From the NCBI GenBank assembly GCA_903813345.2, contig CAIIXF020000002.1, positions 34,304,109 to 34,368,108 of the forward strand: a DNA stretch of 64,000 bases, written 5' to 3'. This document shows positions 11,117 to 23,161 of the stretch, piece after piece. Position 1 is the stretch's first letter. Every line of letters begins with the position of its first letter. The position numbers and the translations under genes are program-made. The DNA is from Owenia fusiformis (Eukaryota; Annelida; Polychaeta; Sabellida; Oweniidae). Below the pieces are notes generated by a model. The model worked only from the letters and a program-made list of their open reading frames with translations, did no database searches and had not been told where the DNA came from.

Positions 11117-12529
11117 CTGAAAAATATACAGAGATATATGAAAAATTACATTAATCAAAATTCATTTTGTTGCAAGAGTGATTACATGTATGTAATATAT
11201 GATTGAAAAGCTTACAAAAATAAAGTTTTTGTTCAAAAATTCAAAATACATTTGAATTTATCTCGATAGTAAAATATAAAGTAAAAAGTTCCTATCTAAT
11301 ATGATAATTCCATTATCCAAGAAATTAGTTCATAACCGGGTTCATAACACATATAATACTAACTTCAACAAAAACTGGATCATTCACAAGACTATGTTGA
11401 TTAATTCTTTGAATACCCTTCTCTAAATCATAGCTATGAGATAATTAACTTGATAATCATGCATACTGGGAAGAGAGGCAACAATACATCAAAATATCCT
11501 GGAGACCTCCAGAACCCCCTCCCCCTGATTCTGTTTTATTGATGTGCCCTTACTAACCATCTCGATTCACAAGGTTTCAGTTGCTCCAATTTAACCTTGA
11601 TGTTCTAGTATATGATTCCTTTGCTTAAGTAAACAAAACAAAATTCAATGATACTCTCAGCAAAGACACTGAACTCCAGTATGATTACACAAGGGAAACA
11701 TCAATTCAATTACTTCTTTCAACGGACACCTCATTAAGGGCCATAAGACTCATAAGTGGGACCCCTAATATTCAGACACTTTTGATTACCCCCCCCCCCC
11801 CCCCCCCCCCCCGTGATGTTCACCACTGGCATGACACACCACAGAGTAACAGGACAGAAAAATAAGCATTTGTATCCAAAGTGTATTATAACCATGTGTT
11901 GGAATTCAAAGAGGCTTACTGACATTAACATTAAGAGGCTTTGTCACTAAACCAATGTATATTTACAAATATTAGAGGAGGGAGAAAAATCAATCATATC
12001 TTGCTAAAATACATCTATTCTTAAAAGAAAGGGCCATTTTTAATTTGAAATATGTTTAAATCAATATACAGGTAAATGTTCTATTACATTTCAGAGGGTC
12101 AGTCTGAAATGTATTTAATTACTACTTGGGACTGTACTGTATTGAAATTATGATCTGGGCCCTTGTAAGGAGTCTGTCTGAGTTACTCACTTCGAGAGCC
12201 ATGTTAGATTTTGAAACGTATATTATATCAAAATCCATATAGCTTTCGAAGAAAAACATGTCTGAGGAGGATCAGTATAACATGGTCAAGACGCTCTATG
12301 ATTCAGATTCCAGTTCAATCCAGAAAATACCAGTTCTTTCAACCTTCTTGGATTTCACTGATGGCAAAAACATCCTTTGCCTTGGAGCATCGTTATAATG
12401 CATCCTTCGAAAAGATGTGAAAAAGGAGTTACTAAGTTAAACCTTGACCTTTGACCAATGACCTTGACACTTCTCTGCTGAAATCATCACTAAAGAATTC
12501 AACGAGTTTCATGGGTTTGAGTATACCTG
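11117..12529. other. Intron-like spacer between ZE3 and ZE4
   Basis: No coding exon is visible. It contains a run of 24 C at 11789-11812. The open frame across that run (a polyglycine on the minus strand) is an artefact. The rest is AT-rich single-copy-looking sequence. Confidence 0.6.
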
Positions 12530-12816
12530 TTAAGGATGGTACTTTTTCATATGTCCAGTAAGATTAGAGGCAGCAGCAAAACACGCTGGACAGTGTTGAC
12601 ATTTAAATGGTTTGTTTCCAGTATGAATGTTAATGTGATAATTTAGATTTCCCCTCTGAGAGAATTTCTTCAAACACATTGGACACTCAAATTTCTTCTT
12701 GTGTAATATTGGTCTAAGTGGAGTTGAACTATGCTTGGGTCCAGTATCGATGTTGTGATATAAACTGGCACGTTCCCGTCGATGTGGTGGAGTTCCAGAC
12801 AATGGACGTTCAGTCC
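12530..12816 (-). CDS. ZE4: alternative terminal exon, two zinc fingers
   Basis: The acceptor TTATTGTTTCAG ends at 12817. There is no ATG ahead of the fingers, which fits an exon entered only by splicing. Ninety-four residues: a lead-in rich in Pro, Arg and His (1-40), finger 1 at 44-64 (CPMCLKKFSQRGNLNYHINIH), linker HTGNKPFK, and finger 2 at 72-93 (CQHCPACFAAASNLTGHMKKYH). The stop comes one residue after the final His. It is closest to ZE3 (shared NLN-HINIHTGNKPF core), and both are probably products of an old exon duplication. Confidence 0.88.
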
Positions 12817-13087
12817 CTGAAACAATAAAAACAAATTATTCCAGTTTGGTTGACAACCAATTATGGATTAAAGTGTCAATGTTTTTTCTGAAATTAACCA
12901 ACTTTTATATTTCAACCCTCCAATTAAAATAAATTATGCTTCTCTCAAAATGACAAATTAGTACTTGACTTTGCTCAAATATATAAGACTAAACAAACAG
13001 GACACCGTTATATGATAATAATGACTTAATTATTAATTAAGACTCAGAATATTCTACTATATTCTCTAAATTATGGCTAGAAGATAC

Positions 13088-14015
13088 AACTAGATAACAG
13101 CAATGCCAAGGCGAGGCAAATCCCATCAAACAGCCATGGCTTCCATTTTTGAAAATCATCACCTATTAACCAAATCGCCACTAAACAGTGTATTGAAGTA
13201 TTCACATATAAACTTTCAACAAAATCGCTTCACCATTTCCCAGGAAAGCAACAACGTAAAATAACAAACATAAAAATGGCTGCCATTTTTTAAAATGGCC
13301 ACTCACTACCCAAATTTTCATGATAAAGTGTAAAATGCTTCTATTTATTCACGTATAAAATTTAAACAAAATAGCTCCTTTATTTTTCCAGTTAGAGCAA
13401 AAAAACATATAAAATAACAGGCATAAAAATGGCCAAAAAATGGTGGCCCTCTCACTGGCCAAAGAAGAAGAAAGTGTAATGTGCTCTAAGTCTTCACATA
13501 TAAAATTTCAACAAAATTATTCTACTACTTTTCAAGTTATAGTAAAAACGTAAAATAACACACACAAAAATGGCAGCCATTTTGTCAGAGAGAGTACCAT
13601 ACTTACGACAATCCACATATCATTTATGAACTACTTTTCCAGTTACAGCATTGTAAAATAGTGAATTTTTCCTTTTTTATTTAAATATTTTTTAATCTTA
13701 ATTCATACCCTACACATTTCTTTTGCATTTAAAACATATTAATATTGCAGTTTTATATGTTGTACCTAAAATACTGTATAATTGACACTAAAATGGCGGC
13801 CATTTTAAAACTGGTGTCCATTTTGAAAAATGGCTTTTGAGCAGAATTTGTACTCACATGGGGCATACAGGTACGAAATACAAACAATATTGGGCCAACA
13901 GCTTTTGAGTTATTGCCCAAACATTTTGTAATATAGAAATATATGGACAGATGTAAGGACGGATGTATGGATGGACAGATAGAGCCCTTCACTATATCCC
14001 CCCCCCCCTAACATC
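13088..14015. repeat. Interspersed repeat with AAAATGGC/GCCATTTT palindromes
   Basis: It starts with AGCAATGCCAAGGCGAGGCA and carries several diverged internal units, each with a CAACAAAATCGCTTC-like motif and an AAAATGGC...GCCATTTT palindrome. It ends with TTGAGTTATTGCCC, ATGGACAG-type runs and a polyC. The same beginning, unit and end are found at 57.2-59.6 kb, so this is a dispersed family and not a local repeat. Confidence 0.7.
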
Positions 14016-15257
14016 GCTGGATGGTATAATTGATTTTCTCAACTTACTTACTGGAAATGAGGGAAAAGGAAATTCAATCCTCTAAGATAATGATGCAACA
14101 AAATATCAAAGAGTCAATGTGAACTGTAATATACTGAAAATAGTTTTTTAATCAAATTTCAAAGGAAAGGGAGTGCAAATAGTTCAAAGTTGGAAGCAAT
14201 CTTGGAAAAAATATTTCCCTTACGATCCTGAATGTATTTTTTGAAAAAAGAATTAAGATGTTCAAGATGTAGAAATATCCAAATTCATTGGAGTAAAAAA
14301 AGGATAAGCCCTATGTGATATTCTTTTATAATTTTTGCTAGTAACCATGCATTAAATGTTTTGAATAAAAACTACAACAGAAATTCCTAAATACCATAAA
14401 AAATTGACTGACCTCCTTAAGCCTCCCTTACATTGGCACCATTTCAGGTATGATTCATTTGAACATAGAATCAAATCTAGTCCTATACTAAGGCCTGATA
14501 TGATCCTGTTTGAAATTCAGGTGTGAAATAAAAAAAGAGACAAAAATTATAAATTGTTATTCTCTCCTTTTTTGATATAATTTATTACAATTCGCACAAA
14601 TCTTTAGCAGTTTTACAATGCAGGTATATGATATTCTGTTACACTTTAACGTTCTTATCACAGATTCAAAATATTATAAAGAAACCTGAGGTCAACAACC
14701 TATTTGACATTTCCAGTAAAGGAGAAAGACGTAAATTTCGCATAATTTCTGTAAACTTGATTCATTCTGAAATATCCTGAAACAGAAGAAGTATCTCAAA
14801 CTATCATACACACTTTATTTCTAGATGCCTCTTTCTCCTGAGTATACTATCTGACATTTCCTAAATAGGTCAATATTTTTTATTGAATCATAATTCACCA
14901 TCACTTACCTTGATATACAGGGTGTCCATAAAATATCTTTATACTTTACACTGACTTCATGTATTGTAATTGTAAAAAGATTTTGGATACCCTGGACTTT
15001 GGATACCTTGTTTTATATAGAGAGGATCCAAACATGTTCTTGTATCACACATACAGTAAGACACAAGATGTTAATAGCAGCATAAAAATTAGGAGTAAAA
15101 TTTCCTTTATTTTTAATAAGACGAGTGGTCAGTTCTTATATTCTTGAAAAGAGAAGTTTAAACCTTTGAAAGGTTACTTGCTAATCTTGGTACCATTGGA
15201 AAGCTCACCATGTGTACTACAGCTAACACGCTTGATGACTAAAAGTTCAGAACATGT

Positions 15258-15579
15258 GAGAAACTTCTTAAAGATGAAAAATGCTGGTTTCCATGGTAAA
15301 TGCAATGTTATCACTGTTAATCCCCAGAACTATAACATGTTATGCATGTGACGAAATGCATTTAGGGAAGGGGTAATGCATGAAAATGTTTAGAAAATAT
15401 TCCCTTCATTCTTAAGGTGAGAAACTTCTTAAAGATGAAAAATGCTGGTTTCCATGGTAAATGCAATGTTGTCACTGTTAATCCCCAGAACTATAACATG
15501 TTATTCATGTGAAGAAACGCATTTAGGGAAGGGGTAATGCATGAAAATATTTAGAAAATATTCCCTTCATTTTTAAATA
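15258..15579. repeat. 161-bp tandem duplication beside ZE5
   Basis: Two near-identical copies starting at 15258 and 15419 (GAGAAACTTCTTAAAGATGA, through to ATTCCCTTCAT). Only a few differences separate them, so the duplication is recent. The second copy ends a few bases from the ZE5 stop codon, within the likely 3' UTR of that exon. Confidence 0.85.
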
Positions 15580-15585
15580 GCATTT

Positions 15586-15905
15586 TTAAATAAAACTTGG
15601 ACAGCATTTCTTCAGATGTCTTTTAAGATTAGACGCTGCGGCATATCTCGCTGGGCAACGTTGACATTTAAACGGCTTGTTCCCTGTGTGAATGTTATTA
15701 TGATAATTCAGATAGCTTTTCTGGGTGAATGTTTTTAGGCAAATTGGACACTGAAATCCTCCATTGCTTGACCTTGGCTGGTTGTGTCCATGTGGTTGCT
15801 GTGGTGACTGGAGAGTGGGTGCATTAGGGGGTGCTTGGAGAGAAGGTGCTATATACTGCTGTGGTGATTGTGTAGCCTCACTAGACAAAGACCAGGTTTG
15901 TGAAG
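15586..15905 (-). CDS. ZE5: alternative terminal exon, C2H2 finger plus a C2HC-type finger
   Basis: The acceptor TTTTGTTTCAG ends at 15906. 105 residues. The lead-in (1-48) is low complexity, rich in Pro, Gln and Ser (TQSPQQYIAP, LQSPQQPHGHNQP), and likely disordered. Finger 1 is at 52-72 ([21 protein letters not shown]). In finger 2, C80, C83 and H96 are followed by KKCC, so the fourth ligand must be Cys (C100 or C101) and not His. The linker is HTGNKPFK. The exon and about 1 kb or more of its upstream intron are duplicated as ZE6. No start codon is needed. Confidence 0.88.
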
Positions 15906-17813
15906 CTGAAACAAAATGAAACTAATATTAATGTTAGATGCAGTTTGATACCACACCTAAGATTCATATTATTTAGCATAATATTGTGCATAATTTACAC
16001 TATAAAATTGAAGTGAGTTATCCTAGGCTTCACTTTTCACTTTTTTTACATGAGGCCAATATCATAAATATCTAGTCTCTAGTGATCTTTGTATCCATAT
16101 GTCCACCAGGCCATCTTTCATCAACTATTCCCACAAACATATTTACTCTAAAATCAATTTTGGCAGAATTTCTTGATTAAAAAATAAGATATCTGTATTG
16201 AATATATGTTGTTTATTTTTGTATGTTTTTCATTTCTATGTTATTTTGTATAGTATTAGAAATATTGATAGTCCTGCATACAAATAAGCCAGAAAAATAA
16301 AAATATAGGGATTTTCTCAAACTTGTAACTGAGTTGCCTTATAAATAGGCTCACATCTGAGCACTATTCTAAGCTGTTATGGAGAACTAGTGACTGATGA
16401 GAGATGATACTTCTAATTCAGTTGAACCTACATTCACTGAATTCATTTACAATTTTCGAGGCCTTTTGTTTTGTTAGAAACGATTTGTTGCTTACTGATC
16501 ATTGATACAGTCATGAATATCACTTTAAAATACTGATATTAATTTACTTTGAATTCTTAATTTATTTCAACTCTTATAATATGATTAATACAATATCAAT
16601 CAAACAAGCCAGATATGATATCCTATGATTTTCTGTGGATGTCCTTTGGAGATATCAATAATGAGTGGATAAAAGAGATATCCCAAGAACATCAAAGAAT
16701 ATGATATCTATCCTATGAATAAACTGAGTTCCTTTAAATTGAAAAAGATGTATCTAATTGTAATAACTAACTTATATTATCTAGGATATGATATTTATCC
16801 TATGAATAAATTTAATTTCTCTAAATTGTAAAAGTATTGTAATAACTTACTTAACATAACATGCTGTACACTGACTTTCCATACAAGGGCACAATTTTAT
16901 TACTGACAGTTTGCACTTTAACTTAAATGTGGATCCTTATTTACAAGAAATTATGTCCATTGTGCTGGTGGACAACTGAAATTTGCCAGGCAATGATATT
17001 TCATTCACTCGGCTCTCGTCTAAATGCAGTAAACACCAGTTGTGCAAAAATGTGACAATAAAAGAATATTACACTTTAAAGATGTAATACTTAAAGATGT
17101 TATACTTAACATAGTTGCTGTGACTATGATTCATGTAATTTTTTATCTTCCATTAAAAATGTTTGACATGATTTTTACATATTAAAATAACATTTTACAA
17201 CATGCACCCAATATTCCATATTCTTGTGGTATTCACAGTAGCTTCAGGGGTGAATAATTACAATAGTTACGATATCCATAGTGAGCACCATCAATAATAA
17301 CCATAGTTCCACAGTGAGCACTATCTTATCTGTCATATATTGCTGTACATAAATGGTTTTATATAGAATATATAAAATAGATGGTACTCATTGTGCATTC
17401 ATCTTCTAGGGGATCTCACTCTAGATTGGGGTAAACATTTTTTCCTATTGTATCTAATTTTTTCCTCGTCATGTTTTGAAATACAAGAACAGCGAGAGAA
17501 TTATGATTTTCTGTCCAACCCAAAATATCAAATAATCTAAAACAAGGCATTAACATGCACAACCTGCCATTTGTTACACTATTAATTCTTATATACACCC
17601 CCAAAATGCAATCTGGTTTTTGACGCCGTTCCGGTGCAGTGTATGGACTGACTAGTCCGGTGGCAAATTTTGATGTCGAAAGGTTTGGGTGCCAGAATGG
17701 TGCCGAAACGGTGCTGGAACAGCGCCAATTTTTTTCGATGCCGAAATGGTGCCAAATTATATTGGCTGTGTAGCACCTTTAAATAAAACTTGGACAATTC
17801 TTATATAGCACCT
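15906..17813. other. Intron-like spacer, part of a tandem block duplication
   Basis: The sequence above ZE5 is recognisably repeated above ZE6. AGCCAGATATGATATCCTAT lies at about 16609 and again at about 18836, 704 and 709 bp above their respective exons. ACCCAAAATATCAAATAAT recurs near 17518 and 19330. At 17590-17770 is a less AT-rich stretch with repeated GGTGCC motifs, of unknown nature. Bases 17771-17797 are an extra direct copy of the ZE6 tail. Confidence 0.65.
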
Positions 17814-18127
17814 TTAAATAAAACTTGGACAGCATTTCTTCATGTGCCATTTGAGATTAGATGCTGCGGCATATCTTGCTGGGCAACATTTGCATTTAAA
17901 TGGCTTATTGCCTGTATGAATGTTATTATGATAATTCAGATAGCTCTTCTGGGTGAATGTTTTTAGGCAAATTGGACACTGAAATCCCCCTTTGCTTGAC
18001 CTTGGCTGGTTGTGTCCATGTGGTTGCTGTGGTGACTGGAGAGAGGGTGCATAAGGGGGTGCTTGGAGAGAGGGTGCTATATACTGCTGTTGTGATTGTT
18101 CAGCCCTACAAGACCCGATTTGTAAAC
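17814..18127 (-). CDS. ZE6: intact duplicate of ZE5 without a start codon
   Basis: I translated this from the acceptor (TTCTGTTTTAG, ending at 18128): 103 residues with no interruption and a stop at 17814-17816. The lead-in keeps the ZE5 pattern (QQQYIAPSLQAPPYAPSLQ, SPQQPHGHNQPRSS). Finger 1 (50-70) is identical to ZE5. Finger 2 (78-99) is CKCCPARYAAASNLKWHMKKCC, again with Cys as the last ligand. Differences such as QRC to KCC and KRHL to KWHM are substitutions that keep the frame, which argues for selection on a working exon. The acceptor has TAG where most neighbours have CAG. No ATG precedes the fingers. Confidence 0.85.
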
Positions 18128-19714
18128 CTAAAACAGAATAAAACTAATATTATGTTTGATATTTCTCATATTCAGTTTGATACCACCAAAGATTTAGTGT
18201 ATTATTTATATAAGCATTACTATTTGCCTTATGCTGTGCATGGTTTACATGAATAAATTGAATTGAATTGAGTTACTCTGTTATGTTAAGCCTTCATTAT
18301 CACTTTATCTACATTAGGCCATGGCCAGTATCATAAATATGTAGTTTCTATCTATCTCTTATATATAATAAACATATGCCCATCATCAATTTTGGCAGAA
18401 TTTCTAGATGTTAAAAATGACATTTCTGTGTATATAGCATATATTTTGCTTATGTTTTATATGTTTTTCAGTTCTTTGTTATTTTTTATATGAAATGGAG
18501 GCAGTCCCGCATACAAACCTGAAAAAGCATACGGGTTTTGTCAAAGTCTCAACTGAGCTGCCCTATAAATAGGCCCACATGTGACAACTCTTACAGGCTG
18601 ATATGCAGGACTACTGACTAGTAAGACAGACCTGCAATGACTGAAATCATCACAATAAGGGTTGCATTATCAAGAGGCAGGCCCTTTGTTTTGTTAAAAA
18701 TGATTGCCTACATTAAAACACAGTCATTGATAGTCATGAATATTACTTTAAAATACTCATGTTAATTAAGTTTTAATTCTAAATTTTATTTCAAATCTTA
18801 TAAAATGACTTACAATATCAATTAATAAAAAACAAGCCAGATATGATATCCTATGATTTTCTAGGTATATCTTTTTTAATTTAAGATATCAATAATTAGT
18901 GAATGAAAAAGATATCCAAAGAACATCATAGGATATGATATTTATCCAATGAATAAACTGAGTTTCTCTAAATCGAAGAAGTTGTATCTAATTGTAATTA
19001 TTAACTGGACATCAACTACTATACACTGATTTTAGATACAATGGTGGAAAATTGAAACCTGACAATTAAAGAATATTACACTTTAAGCAGCTATGGTGTA
19101 TAATGCCAGCATTTGCTGGTATCAATGAACTGCCAGCTGTTGGCTGATATTTGATTGCTATTATATGACCAACTCATTTAAATATGAATAGAATGTAACC
19201 TAATACTATTCAAATGAGCTGCCCATAAAATTGTCAGCCGACAGCTAGCAGTTGAATTTGCCAATGCTAGCTTAATGATTCATGTCATTTTAATGTATAT
19301 CTTCTAAAAAATTATTAAAATTTTCTGTTTAACCCAAAATATCAAATAATTAAGTTATCCAATGATTCCAGTTAAATAAAGAAAATAAAGAAAAGAATTC
19401 CTGAGGAAGCTCACCTCCGTGTGGAATAATACTACAGATTCTGGGGTCCATTTTGGAATTGTTGTAACTAACAATTTGGTCGCAAATACTTATTCGCCAA
19501 AAGGTAGTCTTTTCCTTAGATCATAAGTTGTGTTTGTACCAAAAATGAACCCCTGTATCACATGAAAATGAGAATATATATACATTAAATGTGCCAATTA
19601 ATTGCTATAAAATCACAGCCAATAGGCACATTTCAAACATTTTAAAATGCGCAAAAATATCTGAAGAAAATATATATTTCAAGTATCAAATCAGTCATTT
19701 ATCTGCTTCATTCA
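18128..19714. other. Intron-like spacer between ZE6 and ZE7
   Basis: The first kilobase or so is the second copy of the block found above ZE5. A palindromic element relic lies at 19095-19275. There is no additional finger exon. Confidence 0.6.
19095..19275. mobile_element. Short palindromic element (MITE relic)
   Basis: The left part GAACTGCCAGCTGTTGGCTG is matched in inverted orientation by CAGCCGACAGCTAGCAGTTG about 110 bp away. The centre (CTCATTTAAATATGAATAGA) recurs at about 42770 (CTCATTTAAATATGAATGGA), inside a second palindrome, so both belong to one family. Confidence 0.55.
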
Positions 19715-19995
19715 TTAATGGTCCTTTTTCCTGTGTCTTGTAAGATTGCCAGGAGCATTATAAGCTTTCCCGCAAATATTACATTTATATGGCTTCTCGC
19801 CAGTATGGATGTTCATATGAATCAGCAATCCTGGCCTGGTGGCGAATGTTTTCAGACATAGCTGACATTGGACATCTTCTTCTGACGGTGTATCTTTCCT
19901 GTATGGACTCCTATAGTTGTCTCTGTGTGAAGGATTATAGCCAGGATTGGCAGCTGGTTGGAGGACGTACATTGCCTTGTTATATGGGTAAACAC
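19715..19995 (-). CDS. ZE7: alternative terminal exon, two zinc fingers
   Basis: The acceptor TCTTATTTCCAG ends at 19996. Ninety-two residues follow the split codon. The lead-in (1-41) is Tyr/Asn/Pro-rich ([30 protein letters not shown]) and turns acidic just before the fingers (SEED). Finger 1 is at 43-63 ([21 protein letters not shown]). The linker is HTGEKPYK. Finger 2 at 71-92 is [22 protein letters not shown]. The final His is the last residue, so the exon has no C-terminal extension. Confidence 0.88.
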
Positions 19996-21389
19996 CTGGA
20001 AATAAGAATATAACAATTATATTAGTTCAATTGCAGATATTTCATCTATTCTAGATTCAGAAAACAGAAAGTTAGAATCAATTATAAATGTATATCATGT
20101 ACTGCTATTTATTAACCAATTTCTTCCACATTTATTGAATAACAAGACATTCCACGCTTATTGAATAAAAAGACATTCCATGCTTATTGAATAACAAGAC
20201 ATTCCACGCTTATTGAATAACAAGACATTCCACGCTTATTGCATAACAAGACATTCCACGCTTATTGAATAACAAGACATTCCACGCTTATTGAATGACA
20301 AGACTTTTTGAATTTGCAACAATAAGAAAAAGAGCTGCTGGTAGTTCCTGAAGATCTTTTTTCACCAGAGACAAACATAATAAGTAAATCACCATGATGC
20401 AATTATGAATTTCATTATCATATACCCTTTTACTCAGTAAAACCTGCCAAGGAAAATTCTCCAGACTGGCCAAAAATGTTCCTTGTAGACAGGTGTTCCC
20501 TACAGAGTGGGGACTTTAACATGTTAATTAATAGAAAAATATATTTGGTTCTTTTGAAAACTGTGCCCTTGTAGATGTTGCTTACAGAAAGGTGTTCCAT
20601 TGGACAGGTTTTACTGTATTATGCATGAAATTTCCTCCTATTATATTCAATTCTATGTTCATGTTGTAAATTAACTATAAACCCCAAATGGACACATGCA
20701 GTTACAGAAACACTTTTTTGAACAACCAATGATAAAAATTACAATACAAAGGAAACATTTGAGGCACAAATAATCTGTTTAAACTCAAAATTTAGAACAA
20801 GAGTACAGAGTAACCAACTTAGAGACCAATCAGTGACATTGATATTGGATATGACCTTGGCATCTTGTGAGTTGTGACCCCTACCTCATGACATTAACCC
20901 AGAAGTCAAAAATAGGTTATACTTGCAACCTTTAACTGCATGCTAGAATAAAATCTTATTTACTGGAGCATCATACTTTATATCAAATTATGATATTTGC
21001 CTTTTTGCAAAATAAATTAACTTTAACCTCAAAATGACTAATTGGTACAGAATTTCTGTAATGAGATTGCTGGACTGCATATCTATGCTGTAAATGGTCT
21101 TATTCAACTCTTTAGTCTAGCAGCACATTTTGTAACAGAGTCATAGGGCCCAACTATATATTTTGCATAAGTTTCTAACATTATCGCAGGGATTTAAAAT
21201 AGCAATGTTGTTTTGCATCTCCATAAAAACAGAAATTAAAAAATTGTCTTGATTGTTTGTTGAAATTATTGAATACTTGATATTGCAGAAAACTATGTTT
21301 AGTATAGCAATCCATACTAATATGAGCAATTTACATTAAAAATCAAACTTTAATGTATATCCACTAACATTGTCGCCATGCTGTCTATA
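19996..21389. other. Intron-like spacer between ZE7 and ZE8
   Basis: No finger exon is visible. It includes a 26-bp tandem repeat at 20132-20300. The remainder is AT-rich without recognisable structure. Confidence 0.6.
20132..20300. repeat. 26-bp tandem repeat, about six copies
   Basis: The unit is TTATTGAATAACAAGACATT followed by CCACGC. Copies differ by one or two bases (AAAAAG, GCATAAC variants). It is non-coding. Confidence 0.88.
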
Positions 21390-21655
21390 TCACTGAAAAA
21401 AGCTATTGATGGGGTGGTATTTCCTCTTATGGTAAGACAGGTTGCTAGGGTGTTGAAACGCAGATCCACACTGGTGACATTTAAATGGCTTCTCTCCAGT
21501 ATGAATATTCATATGGTAAGTCAGATGCTGCGATGTTGTGAATGTCTTTAGGCAAATAGGACATCGAGGACGTATCTTCTCTTTTGATGTTGTCACCATT
21601 GCTGTTGCTGTTGCTATTGTTGTCTCTATGGTGATGGCAGGCTTCCATCTGGCAA
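21390..21655 (-). CDS. ZE8: alternative terminal exon, two zinc fingers
   Basis: The acceptor TTAATTTTCCAG ends at 21656. Eighty-seven residues. The lead-in is Thr/Ala-rich ([17 protein letters not shown]), encoded by a (GCAACA)n-like tract, then a basic EKIRPR. Fingers are at 31-51 ([21 protein letters not shown]) and 59-80 ([22 protein letters not shown]), with linker HTGEKPFK. The tail is PINSFFQ. A motif in its upstream intron (21825-21955) is repeated above ZE10 (25315-25425), linking the two as possible duplicates whose exons have since diverged. Confidence 0.87.
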
Positions 21656-22841
21656 CTGGAAAATTAATGTGTTTGTATGTGTTAATTCATGTGCTTCTAC
21701 ATGTTACTTTAGGCAGGACTTCTTACACTATTCTACAATTAAATATTGCATTTAAGAGTCACATCCTATCTCTATGTATATAACACTAGGACACACAATG
21801 CAGGAATATTTAGATTTGAAATGAGATGTGACTGTTCTAAAACCTGCAATAAGGAAATTAATCTAAACAAGCCACTATGATTATTCACAGCTATAAGTGT
21901 TTCATCTGAATGAATTACTCCCTTGTTGGACAGTGGAAGTTTGTCTAATTACCTTCAGCCTACACATACATAATATAACTGCCATCAGGCGATCAGTTGG
22001 TTTTATTAGATAATCCACATCATCAACCTGGCACTTCCTGATACTGCTTCATATACCTTAAATTTTCTTAGCTACTGTAACGACCCTTGGGCACGTCCAT
22101 CGGGGAGCTGTAGTGTACTGAGCCAGATACTAGACTCGAAAGAGAGTGTGCTAAATTCAATCCCGCGTATGGGAATCGAACCCAGGACCTTCCGCTCTCA
22201 GACTCTCTACCCCTGAGCCATAAGGACTAGCCTCTACAGCTGAGACTGTAGTAGCGACTTGTTATCGAAGGTCATTACACTGCTATCATCCATAAATAGT
22301 CAATTGCCTCAACAAATCAGAATCAAAAGTCAGAGTGAAATTTTTGGCACCCAAAATATCAGAGTGATAATCATAACCAATCTTATAATTATTTTTGCTT
22401 ATCATGTCATAGTCACAGATCGAGTAAGACAGTGTTTGCATAAATAAAGATTTTCTTTCTTGTATTAATTTTTTTATTTATTTTAATCCAAAAATACATA
22501 AAGATGTGACAAAACTAAAATCATATATAAATCGAATATAAACTTATAAAGTTGTTCACTGGACATACAAGTAATGTATGGTACCAAAGACTTGATGCAA
22601 TATTGAATAGAACTGAAACATATATTTTACTTTAGATCCTATTTTCCACAAGTTACTAAGCCGACCTACCAAGCCAGTCAACCTCGATAAGAATTAATCA
22701 CCAAAGTCCCAATATCCTACCAACAGTAGCTTACAAAGTTCAATAGACATAGGACAGAATATTTTACAGTAGGTTTTATCTTAAAAATGTCTGTGTCTGC
22801 TGGAATAATACCTAAAGGTATGTAGCAAAAAGTAATTCAAA
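21656..22841. other. Intron-like spacer between ZE8 and ZE9
   Basis: It contains the segment at 21825-21955 (CATCTGAATGAATTACT) shared with the intron above ZE10, and the SINE at about 22075-22265. Poly(A) signals on the minus strand (TTTATT on the plus strand, near 22473) lie about 370 bp below ZE9. Confidence 0.55.
22075..22265 (-). mobile_element. tRNA-derived SINE
   Basis: On the minus strand there is an A box (TGGCTCAGGGGTAGAG at about 22219-22204), a variable middle and a B box (GGTTCGATTCCC at about 22180), followed by a body of about 100 bp ending near 22075. The tRNA-like head is immediately recognisable. The body family and exact ends are not known to me. Confidence 0.6.
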
Positions 22842-23161
22842 TCATTTCGGAGAAGATGATTTTCTGTTTCTTGCTCCAATATATTCTTTGCCATGCACAT
22901 CAAGAACATGTCTTCGAAGATGCGTCATCCTCCGAAATAATTTACAGCATATGTGACATGCCAAGGATTTAGCTTCGTGAATCTTCATATGTTGATTCAG
23001 GTTACTCTTTGATGTGAACTGCCTGTTGCATACCACACATTTAGTTCTATTGTTGGAGTCTTGCTCAGGAGGCTCATTCAACTGATCAAGTGTTGCAAAT
23101 CTTGACACAGCATTATCCTGGTTGTATGGGTTCATTCTCAGGATAAAAGTGTTGCTCATTC
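22842..23161 (-). CDS. ZE9: alternative terminal exon, two zinc fingers with a non-canonical linker
   Basis: The acceptor TTCTTATTTCAG ends at 23162, and the exon begins GA then an in-frame ATG. 105 residues. The lead-in (1-38) is Asn/Glu/Asp-rich. Finger 1 is at 41-61 (CVVCNRQFTSKSNLNQHMKIH). The linker is EAKSLA, unlike the TGEKP/TGNKP type used almost everywhere else, so the two fingers may not lock on DNA in the standard way. Finger 2 is at 68-89 (CHICCKLFRRMTHLRRHVLDVH). A basic, Ser-rich tail of 16 residues follows (KEYIGARNRKSSSPK). It is the most divergent intact exon. Confidence 0.87.

Larger units (their letters stand above)
12817..15585. other. Intron-like spacer between ZE4 and ZE5
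   Basis: No finger exon is present. It holds an interspersed repeat at about 13088-14015 and a 161-bp tandem duplication at 15258-15579. A CAGGGTGTCCATAAAAT motif near 14919 resembles the end of a mariner-type element, but I could not find its partner. Confidence 0.55.

Noticed and set aside
11734-11931. Open frame with a polyglycine stretch on the minus strand
   Set aside because: It depends on a 24-C run. There is no finger, acceptor or other support.
22155-22240. Working tRNA gene on the minus strand
   Set aside because: A and B boxes are good, but acceptor-stem pairing is lacking and a long non-tRNA body follows. A SINE fits better.
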